From contig NZ_AP019368.1 in assembly GCF_004295685.1 (NCBI RefSeq), positions 2,298,364 through 2,362,363 of the forward strand: 64,000 nt of DNA, written 5' to 3'. A program made the translations under genes and the position numbers. The notes below the pieces were generated by a model. It saw only the letters and a program-made list of their open reading frames with translations, was not told where the DNA came from and did not search any database. The DNA comes from Fluviispira sanaruensis. GTDB taxonomy: Bacteria > Bdellovibrionota_B > Oligoflexia > Silvanigrellales > Silvanigrellaceae. Below are positions 52,601 to 60,844 of the stretch, piece after piece. How positions within the stretch are numbered: position 1 is the stretch's first letter; every line of letters starts with the position of its first letter.

Positions 52601-53685
52601 ATTGCTTTTTCTTTTATGGTTGCAAGTTCTGAGCACATAGAATTAAAATGAGTTGGAACATCGTTGCTTGTATTATTTTTGTTGCAATTATTTCCACTCA
52701 GAGCAGCTGTTGCAAATTGCCCTGCATTGAGAAGGTCGGCTGCAATAACCAGTTTTAAGGGAAGCTTCTTATTGTTGTGTTCTTCTGGGTTTGAATCAGG
52801 ATATTGAGTATTTAATTCTTCGAGATCATCCTGTAAACTTTCATTAGGTAAAGTAACAGGCATATTTAATTCTTTTGCAGAAGTCACTCCATTCCAACGA
52901 TATATTGCGCGCTCATAAAAGCCAATAGCTGACAGAGCTTCCGCAAAAGCTCGAAGCTGATAATCTAGACTTTCTTCGCTGATATTTTCTTTAAAACCAA
53001 ATAAATATTGTTTGTTCCCTTTTTTATCGAAGGAATAAATACGTGGAATTTTATCAGAAAAACGACGCTCTTTTTCAGCCAACTGAAGAGCAATCGTAGC
53101 AGAACGAATAAGACCATTTAATTTTGCAAAACGACTTTTATTAAAATTGTCTTGTTCATTCCAATTTTCACTTTCAGCGGGGTCATCTGTACTGTGTGAA
53201 GTTAATAAAGATTCTTGATTGAATGGAGCCAAGGGAACTCTTTGCAAAGTGTTCATAAGCAGAGCATTGGCCAAATACAACTCAGGATAATAGCATGCAT
53301 AGATATTAGCATTTGCTGGTTTCTCAGAATGAGTGAGTTTAGTTATTTTATCGAGTATACTCACTAATGGAATTGCAGTATTTCCAACATGGCTGAGAAG
53401 ATCTTTATTATTATATTCTTTGAATATTTCTTTGATTTCATTTTTAAATTCTAAGTTATCAATTGAACAATTTTTTACTCTTTGCGCCATATCTGCATAG
53501 GAAACATGCGAGCTGGTTCCATCATGAAAGGTAGAATTAGCCGCGCTTAAACTGATTGCATTGATACGTTTTTCGTTTGCACTATCCATATTTGAATATT
53601 CAACGCTATTTTTATTGCAAGAGTAAAATAAACAGGTGGAAAATGACAATGCTATGATTCTTTTAAACTTCTTGTTTTCAAACAT
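49687..53685 (-). CDS. Large helical exported probable lipoprotein, unknown family
   Basis: 1332 residues. The N-terminus (KRIIALSFSTCLFYSC) looks like a lipoprotein signal with Cys23 as anchor, though the lipobox is not canonical. Two long coiled-coil regions are visible: about 428-540 (RLQERLKFLQSKFEGLKGKT... ASSELEFNRNQLDATQ) and about 790-920 (ARIEIEQAELQSLQINQSMT... ATKASEKVAQESLSIAQLQT). The C-terminal part is beta-like and ends KIKTVGVEFNFIISN after GLPLLGNYTFVYAP. Many Cys pairs fit an extracytoplasmic location. It lies 62 bases upstream of the RHS gene. The helical stalk plus C-terminal beta region recalls TcA subunits in broad shape only; I see no clear TcA motif. Confidence 0.7.
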   Translation of the reverse strand: MFENKKFKRIIALSFSTCLFYSCNKNSVEYSNMDSANEKRINAISLSAANSTFHDGTSSHVSYADMAQRVKNCSIDNLEFKNEIKEIFKEYNNKDLLSHVGNTAIPLVSILDKITKLTHSEKPANANIYACYYPELYLANALLMNTLQRVPLAPFNQESLLTSHSTDDPAESENWNEQDNFNKSRFAKLNGLIRSATIALQLAEKERRFSDKIPRIYSFDKKGNKQYLFGFKENISEESLDYQLRAFAEALSAIGFYERAIYRWNGVTSAKELNMPVTLPNESLQDDLEELNTQYPDSNPEEHNNKKLPLKLVIAADLLNAGQFATAALSGNNCNKNNTSNDVPTHFNSMCSELATIKEKAIKIDLKRLVCSSASKVEIEKSPADNLANMFWEEAECDKYIKSEPELANSYLNLKGLSYNFVNPASLNPLRLQERLKFLQSKFEGLKGKTSQINLLQTHDFENKKQEIFDNIEFLKNEFEVSKKLVTKASSELEFNRNQLDATQILFDGSQNEIEQAKIQQKNQFRNYVLNLSALQKLKSVKKSFDNYSSQKLAEKQNNAKDLCSNGNSETCSFDIRGIISNLTKEKYEIATNDWKNNCGKLVNRLNSVTAIIGNTGCDLSAVMNELNTPEYDANNFLNIFRKLPKTILPACKMAVISEARTRLKDSDFEKSLSYDEKTINYCRSTEKSKQENNLIVKCDEIIKNLDSFKGIINYLYKDFSYSSKSEPGYFSGLQNNINYANTVAMSNAEKIYIENYLGVNAENRHLLTEPQKFCSAILEYSENGHRPKFASILDARIEIEQAELQSLQINQSMTQLQIEIDNIQAQFKNLENILRIDEELTSKVLNSLENFADSNYFDSFYIGSIENIRFTELETAIDKQKIYKAQLQATKASEKVAQESLSIAQLQTENLQFSIARAKAKYQSHENSSVLITSLSPNLQSFLNYIPDIYKVSALAKDYLNLATNKILNMPSGSRILAHDHYTNILDLVSRTKVNCSYLASFYDAQNCLVDLSTLQEKLLFKNNSLYSQQKILSLQIYSSDYRDSMQFIADDSEQIFDNQFLDNLNAKGLSSLNFDEKFLSIKNLILDEFNNEHYNSRLIDVTVNIIQDNPRINQYNSYPFSVQANLAYLMHDGLDKNSLNSDQCGENFSNYSNNQYNEFMTKIDYEKDQYALYGKSFPYLFDPLHAQNSMCTKVKTTYSELPDEINYLDNRFSSLKWVQLLSKDPNSSPLVNDAYWKPLTGYLSNTKNILSNLEQHTNQLSGCLNSDDLNSSSCASAKASVEHSFAGLPLLGNYTFVYAPFHLDKKVNQKRKSDQKIKTVGVEFNFIISN

Positions 53686-53729
53686 ATTTTTAAGTCCTAT
53701 AAAAATAATTTATCTTTAATTTTAAAACT

Positions 53730-55961
53730 TCAGTGAGATTTTCCCCAACAAGCAAGTGTGTTGTCTAAAGTTAAAATTCCACATGCTTGATTTTCACCTA
53801 AACTCAATGACTTAAATTTTTTATGCGCCTGAACACGTTTGATTCTCGAGAAATTCTCTCTTAATTTTATAGGATCAATGATTCCATTTTGATTTTTGCC
53901 CAAACAATAAGCTTCCTGCTTGTCACTTAACATGCAAGTTGTACTTCCCTGCGCTGTGATTTGCGTCATATTTTTTGTATTTGCTAAATCGACCGGTTTA
54001 TTTATTTTATCGCCGCTGTAGGCAATTTGCTCTTCGCTATTATCGCCCCAACATACGACTTTATTTTCTTTTGCCTTTTTTGTTTTTTTGATTCCACAGA
54101 AATGTTTTTCTCCACCGACAATGCTGAGCAGTTTAAGATTCTCAATTTTTTCCGGAGTCTTTTTTTTATTTCGATAAGATATTCCAAGGCCCAATTCACC
54201 TTTCGCATTGCTGCCAAAACAATAGACTTCGTGTTTTGCAGATAGAGCGCAAGTTGCATTCCCACTCAAAGCAAGGTCGATAAACTGGACGTTATTAATA
54301 CTGACTTGAGTGAACTCTGTTGCATTTAAAGAATTTGTAAATGTTCCATTGCCCAATTGCCCATAATTATTTTCACCAGCACAAAAAAGAGCCCCATCTT
54401 CTTTACGTATGGCGCAGGAATGACTATTGCCAACAACTATTTTTTTCATGGGTGAAGTTAACGAAGTGATGACCTGTGGATATGTACGTTGAGTTGCAGA
54501 GGAACTCTCTGGATTGGACCAGCAATAACTGTTCAAAGGGCTTTCATTGCTCACTGCACAAGTGTGATCAAATCCCACGCTCACTTGCGTAAATGCCTGT
54601 GGACTGGCCCACGGAGTTACGAGAGGTGCACTCCAAGGATTTGCTAATATATCCGATATACTACCGTTAAAACTTGAGCAAAATGCGCGGGTTTTAAATG
54701 AGCTGATTCCACAAATATAATTGCTACCAACACTGACACTTGAATAAGTATTTTTTTGAATAAAACCAAAACATTGGATGTCTTTATTCTGAGTCACAAC
54801 ACAAGTTGATCTTGAGTTTCCAGCTATTGAAATAATTGGTGAAGGCATGAGTTTTTTGGGCTTAAAATGAGCATAATTGCTAAATCCATTCCTGTTCTTT
54901 ATTTCTAAAGAACCCTCTTTGGGATCTCCTCCTATTTGGCCAAATGTGTTGTCACCAAAACAATAAGAAATATCTTCAGTTGTAATGGCACAGGAGGAGT
55001 AATTGCTTAAACTGAGCGATTTGAAGTTTAATTTTGCAAAATCTGGGTTCTCGAAATGCACAACTGGGGAAGGATTCGATAGATAAGAATTTAATATGGG
55101 ATTGTATGAAAGTTGCCCAAAGCTATTGTTTCCCCAACACTCTACTTTTCTGTCCAAGTTAATAGCACAAACATGCGAGTCTCCAGCAGCAATCTCTAAA
55201 TATTTATTATTGTTAACTTGAACAAGTTCAGTCGAGTTCCCAGCAAAATTTCTTTGTCCCGTTTGACCAAAGGAATTATTGCCTGCGCAATAAATATGTC
55301 CACTTTTTTCTACATTGTTATTTGTTGAAACTTCATTTGTAAGAGCACAAAAAAATCCGTCACCAGAGGCAACGGATAAAAAAGTCTTCCCCGCTAAATC
55401 TATTTGCTGAGCTTCAAATATTTCTCCAATATTATTATTTATATTGGTAGAATGAAAAACAGGCAACTGCCCTTGCGATGTATCGCCCCAGCCCCAAAGG
55501 TAACCATCACTGTCAATGGCATAAGAGTTTTTTCTTGAGACATTGATCGTTTTAAAAGTTTTTTCTAATAGTATTTTTTTAGGAATATTCTCATCACCGG
55601 GATTTCCGTTACTTAATGAGCTGTACTTTTTTTGTCCCCAGCAATAAATAGAAGAATCTTCAGAATTAATTCCACAGCTGTGATTGTCTCCCAAGCTCAC
55701 ACTTGAAAAATTTCCTAATATTTCTGATTGATTTGGGGGAAGGCGAGTAAAATCAGAATAAAGATTAAAACAAGTCAAATTTGCTGAATTTTCTGATAAA
55801 GAACAGTATGAATTGTTGTTACTATAAATACTTGAAAACAATCCTGTTCGATTCCATATCACACTCCTTTTTTTTCGCGAATTATTAGCAGCATCTGCAA
55901 GTGTTGCCCCATGCGCTAATAATAAGCAGGAATATGAAAGATAAACTAACTTTTTTTTCAA
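53730..55961 (-). CDS. Exported RCC1-repeat (beta-propeller) protein
   Basis: 743 residues from a TTG start at 55961: GGAGGA stands just before it and the product begins with a good signal peptide (MKKKLVYLSYSCLLLAHGATLADA). The longer frame to 56030 has no such support. The mature protein is made of RCC1 units, each with a Cys and a [CW]xGxNxxGQ motif: YCWGQKKY, WGWGDTSQGQLP, YCAGNNSFGQTG, ECWGNNSFGQLS, YCFGDNTFGQIGG, FCAGENNYGQLGNG, YCFGSNAKGELG, VCWGDNSEEQIA. About ten units probably make one or two seven-bladed-like propellers. First gene of the minus-strand group leading to the lipoprotein (44-base gap) and the RHS protein. Confidence 0.85.
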   Translation of the reverse strand: MKKKLVYLSYSCLLLAHGATLADAANNSRKKRSVIWNRTGLFSSIYSNNNSYCSLSENSANLTCFNLYSDFTRLPPNQSEILGNFSSVSLGDNHSCGINSEDSSIYCWGQKKYSSLSNGNPGDENIPKKILLEKTFKTINVSRKNSYAIDSDGYLWGWGDTSQGQLPVFHSTNINNNIGEIFEAQQIDLAGKTFLSVASGDGFFCALTNEVSTNNNVEKSGHIYCAGNNSFGQTGQRNFAGNSTELVQVNNNKYLEIAAGDSHVCAINLDRKVECWGNNSFGQLSYNPILNSYLSNPSPVVHFENPDFAKLNFKSLSLSNYSSCAITTEDISYCFGDNTFGQIGGDPKEGSLEIKNRNGFSNYAHFKPKKLMPSPIISIAGNSRSTCVVTQNKDIQCFGFIQKNTYSSVSVGSNYICGISSFKTRAFCSSFNGSISDILANPWSAPLVTPWASPQAFTQVSVGFDHTCAVSNESPLNSYCWSNPESSSATQRTYPQVITSLTSPMKKIVVGNSHSCAIRKEDGALFCAGENNYGQLGNGTFTNSLNATEFTQVSINNVQFIDLALSGNATCALSAKHEVYCFGSNAKGELGLGISYRNKKKTPEKIENLKLLSIVGGEKHFCGIKKTKKAKENKVVCWGDNSEEQIAYSGDKINKPVDLANTKNMTQITAQGSTTCMLSDKQEAYCLGKNQNGIIDPIKLRENFSRIKRVQAHKKFKSLSLGENQACGILTLDNTLACWGKSH

Positions 55962-56159
55962 AACATCCTCCTTTTGCAAAAATAAGTAGCACAAATTATA
56001 TGCTAATATTGAATAAAACAGAATAAACATATTTAAATTAACATTATTGTCAATATTTAAAATATAAAATAATTATTTGACATTTTTTTTAATATATTTA
56101 TAAATATTAAATTAATTTGTGGATAAATTTTTCCTCAAAAAGTAACAAGGAGATATGAT

Positions 56160-57026
56160 ATGAGATTAAAAAATATGTTATTTATTTCTGCTTTTTCTTT
56201 ATCATCAACAGCATTTGCTCAGAATGACGATGCTTCGGTTGCATATATTTTAAGCTTAGAAGATAGGATTCAAAAACTAGAACAAGACAGTATCAGTCAC
56301 AATCAACCACGAATTCCTGTAGGTACAGTGCTTGCCTTTGCTGGGGAAAATATCCCAGATGGCTATTTTCTGTGCGATGGGAGAGAGCTTACAAGAGCAC
56401 AATACCAACATCTTTACCAAGTTATTGGTGACAATCATGGCAACGGCAATGGTTCGACTACCTTTCATATACCTGACTACCGTGGTTTATTCTTAAGAGG
56501 TGTTGGTGTTGATGAAAATATTGCTCCCGAATCTGCTCTTCGCCTTGCAATGAAACCCGGCGGAAGCACAGGTGCAAAAGTAGGTTCCATTCAAAATGAT
56601 TCCGATCGCTTGCACTCGCACTCTGCTGGAAAGCTAAAAAATTCCGCGAGTAATTTGTTAATTTCGGGAAATGCAAGTCCTAATAATAGTAGTATTAGCG
56701 GATACACAAGTGATAGCGGAGCACATTCCCACGAATTTGATGATGCTTATTTTTCATCACGAAATGGAAATGGAACAAATCCAAAGGGCGCCTCAAAAAG
56801 TGGCGAAGATGGAGTGCCTGCCCATGGCTATTATGAAAGACGTGAAAACACAGATGCAGGTGGATCTCACGTGCACTCATTCTCATTTAATCTCCCAAAC
56901 TACAACCTAAACTTCACGCAAAAAACAGCCCTACCCCAAATCATTTCGGGTCGCACAGGTGTAACAGGTGGCAAAGAATCACGTCCGAAAAATGCGAATG
57001 TGAATTATATTATTAAATATCGTTAG
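56160..57026 (+). CDS. Secreted protein with phage-tail-collar domain
   Basis: 288 residues; AAGGAG seven bases before the ATG. Signal peptide MRLKNMLFISAFSLSSTAFAQ, then a short coiled coil (ILSLEDRIQKLEQDS). IPVGTVLAFAGENIPDGYFLCDGRELTRAQY and TTFHIPDYRGLFLRGVG are the tail-collar signature found in phage tail fibres and microcystin-dependent-type proteins. The His/Ser/Gly-rich middle (DRLHSHSAGK, SGAHSHEFDD, GSHVHSFSF) and the final NVNYIIKYR are also typical of tail-fibre ends. A phage structural protein would not carry a Sec signal, so this is an adapted, exported trimeric fibre-like protein. It is divergent from the RCC1 gene across 198 bases. Confidence 0.85.
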   Translation: MRLKNMLFISAFSLSSTAFAQNDDASVAYILSLEDRIQKLEQDSISHNQPRIPVGTVLAFAGENIPDGYFLCDGRELTRAQYQHLYQVIGDNHGNGNGSTTFHIPDYRGLFLRGVGVDENIAPESALRLAMKPGGSTGAKVGSIQNDSDRLHSHSAGKLKNSASNLLISGNASPNNSSISGYTSDSGAHSHEFDDAYFSSRNGNGTNPKGASKSGEDGVPAHGYYERRENTDAGGSHVHSFSFNLPNYNLNFTQKTALPQIISGRTGVTGGKESRPKNANVNYIIKYR

Positions 57027-57230
57027 GTTTATTAAAATTGATTTCATAATTATATCTAAATTTTAAGTTGTTCTCATAGTTAAATCCAAATAAAATATTT
57101 TAATTCACGTTCACTTAATACTTCATTTGCTCACATCACATTCCGCTCTACTTTCCGAGAAAATAAAATGCTCTCTTGAACTTTTAGCCCTTTTTGGATA
57201 AATAACAAGCAGACAAAAAGGGGGACCCGC

Positions 57231-59960
57231 ATGATAATCGGCTCACATTTAGAAAAAATATTTAGCAGCAATGAAGAGAAATCTGAAAATTCTTACGGCT
57301 TAAAGCATTTTCCCGCAAATAAAGTGACAAAGCTAAATTATGACAGCAACAGACCCCTCGAACAGCGGCATATTTATTTAAATCTCGATATCGATTTTAA
57401 AAACAATACGCTGCATGGTGTGGCACATATTATATTTCAAACAAAGCTAGAGCAGATTGAAACGTTTTTTTTGGATGCAAACGAGCTGAATATTTTTAAT
57501 GTTGCATATGCTCCCTTTAACTTTGAAGATTACTTTTCAGGTAAAAAGAATTCTGAACTTTCTTTAAAAAAATTAGAAAAAATTCAATACAAAGAATGTG
57601 CTTATGAAAGCACGAGTGATAAGTTAAATATAACCTTGCCTGTAAAGTTAAAAAGCAATCAATATTTTATCTTAAAAGTAAAATACAACACCATTGAACC
57701 CAATGCAGGCATGTATTTTATTCATAAACTGACGAAAAGTCATGCCAAATACAATTGCATTTGGACACAAGGGCAAGACACAGACGCTTCATATTGGTTT
57801 CCATGTCAAAACGATCCTCGATTGAAAATAACGACAGACATTGAAGTGACTTTTCCTAAAGATTGGAATGCCCTTTCAAATGGTATAAAAGTCTCGGAAA
57901 AAATAGAAGGCAATAAAAAATATCAACACTGGAAAATGAATAAAGCAAACTCACCTTATTTAGTAGCACTTGTTGCAGGTGAACTCGAACTTTATTCAGA
58001 CACGTGGCGAAAAAAAGAAGTCGCAATTTTAATCCCCCAAGAACACAAAAAACAAAAAGAAGTGATCTTAAACGAAACAAAAGAAATGCTCGAATTCTAT
58101 TCCAACTATTGGGACTATGAATTCCCATGGGAAAAATATGGCCAGGCATTTATCGCAGACTTTATTTACGGCGGCATGGAAAACACTTCCATTACAATTA
58201 ATACCGACGAAGTCTTAGGTCCCGTCCACTTTAGTTTGGGCTCTGATTTCCGCTCTATTTTAATTATGCATGAAATGGCTCACCAGTGGTTTGGCGATTT
58301 ACTCACTTGTAAAACATGGGCTCAAGGTTGGCTCAATGAAGGCTTCGCCACCCAAAGTGAAATGCTTTGGGATGAATATAAAAATGGCAAAGTCAGTGGA
58401 ATTTTTTATGCTCGGGATCATTTTCTTTCTGGCTACTTAAGTGAAGCAAAGTCATACTTACGTCCTATCGTTTGCTCACAGTATGAATATCCGGCAGAAA
58501 TATTTGATGCCCATCTCTATCAAAAAGCAGCGCTCTTTTTAAATTATTTAAGAGATATTATGGGCGAAATAATATTTAAAAAATCTATAAATCATTACTT
58601 AAATAAAAATGCTTATAAAGCTGTTGAAACCGCCGACTTAATGAACGCCATGCAAGAGTGCAGCGGTATCAATCCTGCTCCCTATTTCGATAATTTTATA
58701 TTCCGCGGTGGCCACCTTGTTCTTGACGTACAAGTTGCAATGTCCGAGTTAAATCCCAATTTTGTTGAAATAAAAGTCGAACAGAAACAAGAAATATCAA
58801 AAGAATTCCCACTCTTTTCATTTGAAACATATATTGCTCTTTATTATGCAGATGGCAGCAACGAAGAAATTAAAGTTTTTGTTGACGAGAAAATTAAGAA
58901 AATTATTCTCCCGCTCAAACAAAAAATTTCTTTCTGTATTTTTGATCCTCGCTCCACCCTTATATCTGAAACTGAGCAGAAAATACCAGAAATACATTGC
59001 AGAAATATCCTAAAAAATAACGACTCGAGCTTAGCTTACCTAAAATACATTGCCACAAAATGTATTTTAGCTCATTTTCCGAGCCAAGAAAATTTAAAGT
59101 ATATTTTAGCTTGGTTGAAAATAGAACCCAGTTTTCGCGCCCGTGAATCCACTTATAGTTTATTAGCTGAAAAAGGTTCACAATATTCTTATGATCTCCT
59201 AGTACAAATAGAAGAAAGACACTCCCTGTGTCGCACACCTTATCTCACAGCTCTAGCAAAATGTTATCATGAACAGCCTAGTAAAATATTTGAGCAACTT
59301 GTTAAGTTAAGCCAAAATGAAAAGGAAAACTTACATGCACAGAGAGCAGCACTACTTGGGATCAACCAACTTTCTAAGAATTATTCCTTACTGAGAAAAG
59401 AAGAATATAGAAAAAAAATACTGAAACTCGCCGATGAAATAATAGAAGATGGATCTTCCCATGGTCTCCTTGAAAATGCAGCTTTTAGTTTAATTGCGGA
59501 ATTAGGTAACAGCAAATATATAGCAAAGCTTATTCCAATTACGGAAGAGTTTATCCAGCATTGGCGAATTAACACAGGTGCCTTGATGGCTTTGGCACAA
59601 ATCGTCTCACGCTATCCAGAATTGCGCTCTGAGGTTCGCCCAGCCTTAAATCGCTTTGCCAAAATATATTTTCCAACACGCGTCGTCATGTGCATGCCAC
59701 AGGTGTGGATTGCAAGCCAAGATCCCTGGTATGAAAATGCTTTTTATCAATATGTTAATCGGAAAAATTATGGTTTATTTTCAATCCTTATTCCTCTTGC
59801 AAGAAGAACTCTCGCCCAATTTGCCAAAAATATAGAAAAAGAAGCTATAGGTGAAAAATTGGTAGAAATTGTTGAGCTGAAAGAAAAACTCGCGCATTTA
59901 GAAAAAGAAATAAAGGAATTAAAACTTATTTTGCCTTTAAAAGAGAAGCAAAGTTCGTAA
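57231..59960 (+). CDS. M1-family aminopeptidase (aminopeptidase N-like)
   Basis: 909 residues. Zinc metallopeptidase removing N-terminal residues from peptides. The exopeptidase motif GGMENTSI lies just before the zinc site HEMAH (H347-H351), with the third ligand Glu in WLNEGFATQSE. An N-terminal beta domain (residues about 40-230) binds substrate. After about residue 490 comes a long HEAT-like helical C-terminus ending in a coiled coil (VEIVELKEKLAHLEKEIKEL). No signal peptide, so probably cytosolic. Its last 35 bases overlap the 3' end of ruvC on the other strand. Confidence 0.95.
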   Translation: MIIGSHLEKIFSSNEEKSENSYGLKHFPANKVTKLNYDSNRPLEQRHIYLNLDIDFKNNTLHGVAHIIFQTKLEQIETFFLDANELNIFNVAYAPFNFEDYFSGKKNSELSLKKLEKIQYKECAYESTSDKLNITLPVKLKSNQYFILKVKYNTIEPNAGMYFIHKLTKSHAKYNCIWTQGQDTDASYWFPCQNDPRLKITTDIEVTFPKDWNALSNGIKVSEKIEGNKKYQHWKMNKANSPYLVALVAGELELYSDTWRKKEVAILIPQEHKKQKEVILNETKEMLEFYSNYWDYEFPWEKYGQAFIADFIYGGMENTSITINTDEVLGPVHFSLGSDFRSILIMHEMAHQWFGDLLTCKTWAQGWLNEGFATQSEMLWDEYKNGKVSGIFYARDHFLSGYLSEAKSYLRPIVCSQYEYPAEIFDAHLYQKAALFLNYLRDIMGEIIFKKSINHYLNKNAYKAVETADLMNAMQECSGINPAPYFDNFIFRGGHLVLDVQVAMSELNPNFVEIKVEQKQEISKEFPLFSFETYIALYYADGSNEEIKVFVDEKIKKIILPLKQKISFCIFDPRSTLISETEQKIPEIHCRNILKNNDSSLAYLKYIATKCILAHFPSQENLKYILAWLKIEPSFRARESTYSLLAEKGSQYSYDLLVQIEERHSLCRTPYLTALAKCYHEQPSKIFEQLVKLSQNEKENLHAQRAALLGINQLSKNYSLLRKEEYRKKILKLADEIIEDGSSHGLLENAAFSLIAELGNSKYIAKLIPITEEFIQHWRINTGALMALAQIVSRYPELRSEVRPALNRFAKIYFPTRVVMCMPQVWIASQDPWYENAFYQYVNRKNYGLFSILIPLARRTLAQFAKNIEKEAIGEKLVEIVELKEKLAHLEKEIKELKLILPLKEKQSS

Positions 59961-60537
59961 TCCGCGTGTTACTTTTCTTTTTTCTTTTTTGCCATTCATT
60001 TAGAATGTTCACTTTTGCTTGCGATTTTTCACTTAACGGAACAACAGAATCGGCAAAGACTTGATCGCGGTTGCGCATAGCATCGGCACAGGCAATAGCA
60101 AGGGCATCGGTGGCATCGAAGGGAAGTTTGTCGAAATTAAAGCCCAGCATGGAGGACATGATTTTTGCAATGGCTGCTTTTTCTGCGCGGCCATTGCCAG
60201 AAATGATTTTCTTAGCCGAAGTGGCACTGATTTCTGAAATGACTAAACCAAGCTGATGCGCTTCAGATAAAATCACCCCTCGCGCATGCCCTAAAAACAA
60301 AGCCGTGCGTGGATTGTCCGCTAAAAATGACAGCTCAAGACACATATGACTCGGTTTGTAAGTTTCAACGACACGTCTAAATTCAATGGCTAAAGTTGCT
60401 AAGCGTGGCGGAAGTTCTTTTTGCACATCCAATTTCCATGCGCCTGCAGCGATGGCTTTTAAACTCTTTTGTTCTGAGAGATCGATAACTCCATAACCCG
60501 CTATGCGTGTGCCGGGATCGATACCAATTATGCGCAT
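59926..60537 (-). CDS. ruvC: Holliday junction endonuclease RuvC
   Basis: 203 residues. RuvC resolves four-way junctions together with RuvAB. Catalytic acidic residues are visible: Asp7 in GIDPGTRIAGYG, Glu in CLELSFLADNPRTALFLGHA, and the Asp pair in FDATDALAIACAD; GNGRAEKAAI is the conserved central loop. The C-terminus extends about 30 residues past the usual end (QKRKKKSNTRITNFASLLKA) and covers the overlap with the aminopeptidase gene. It follows the small membrane protein on the minus strand, with a 24-base gap. Confidence 0.96.
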   Translation of the reverse strand: MRIIGIDPGTRIAGYGVIDLSEQKSLKAIAAGAWKLDVQKELPPRLATLAIEFRRVVETYKPSHMCLELSFLADNPRTALFLGHARGVILSEAHQLGLVISEISATSAKKIISGNGRAEKAAIAKIMSSMLGFNFDKLPFDATDALAIACADAMRNRDQVFADSVVPLSEKSQAKVNILNEWQKRKKKSNTRITNFASLLKAK

Positions 60538-60561
60538 AAAAATTTTTTACCTATATGATTT

Positions 60562-60834
60562 TTATTGAGCATTATTATCGTTAACTTGCTTGTTACTTTG
60601 CTTACTTTCTAACGAGGACTTGAGTTCAACTTGTTTGTTACTTTGTGTACTTTCTAACGAGGACTTAAGTTCTGCTGTGGGTAAATCGCCTTGTAGGGGT
60701 GCAGTGATAATATTTCCTTTATTCTCATATGATTCAGCGAAAAATAAAATGCTTGCACACACGCCCGCAACAATAAGACTCCCTATGACGAACACATTTT
60801 TTCTAAATTTTGCTTTTTCCGAATTTCTAGACAA
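60562..60834 (-). CDS. Small single-pass membrane protein with a duplicated 15-residue unit
   Basis: 90 residues. A basic N-terminus (MSRNSEKAKFRKN) precedes one transmembrane helix (VFVIGSLIVAGVCASILFFA). The C-terminal tail contains a direct duplication, ELKSSLESTQSNKQV and ELKSSLESKQSNKQV. No family recognised. It sits between rodA (10-base gap) and ruvC in the same direction, so it is probably co-transcribed with the cell-shape genes. Confidence 0.65.
   Translation of the reverse strand: MSRNSEKAKFRKNVFVIGSLIVAGVCASILFFAESYENKGNIITAPLQGDLPTAELKSSLESTQSNKQVELKSSLESKQSNKQVNDNNAQ
60583..60672. repeat. 45-bp direct tandem duplication
   Basis: Two in-frame 45-base units (60583-60627 and 60628-60672), differing at only a few bases, encode the duplicated tail of the small membrane protein. 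Confidence 0.85.
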
Positions 60835-60844
60835 CAGGTGACTC

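Noticed and set aside
49687-53685. Calling the large helical protein a TcA toxin subunit
   Set aside because: Only the overall shape and position agree; none of the TcA sequence landmarks I know could be identified, so it is left as unknown.
56160-57026. A prophage at 56 kb
   Set aside because: Only one collar-domain gene is present, it has a Sec signal peptide, and no other phage structural, replication or integrase genes lie nearby.
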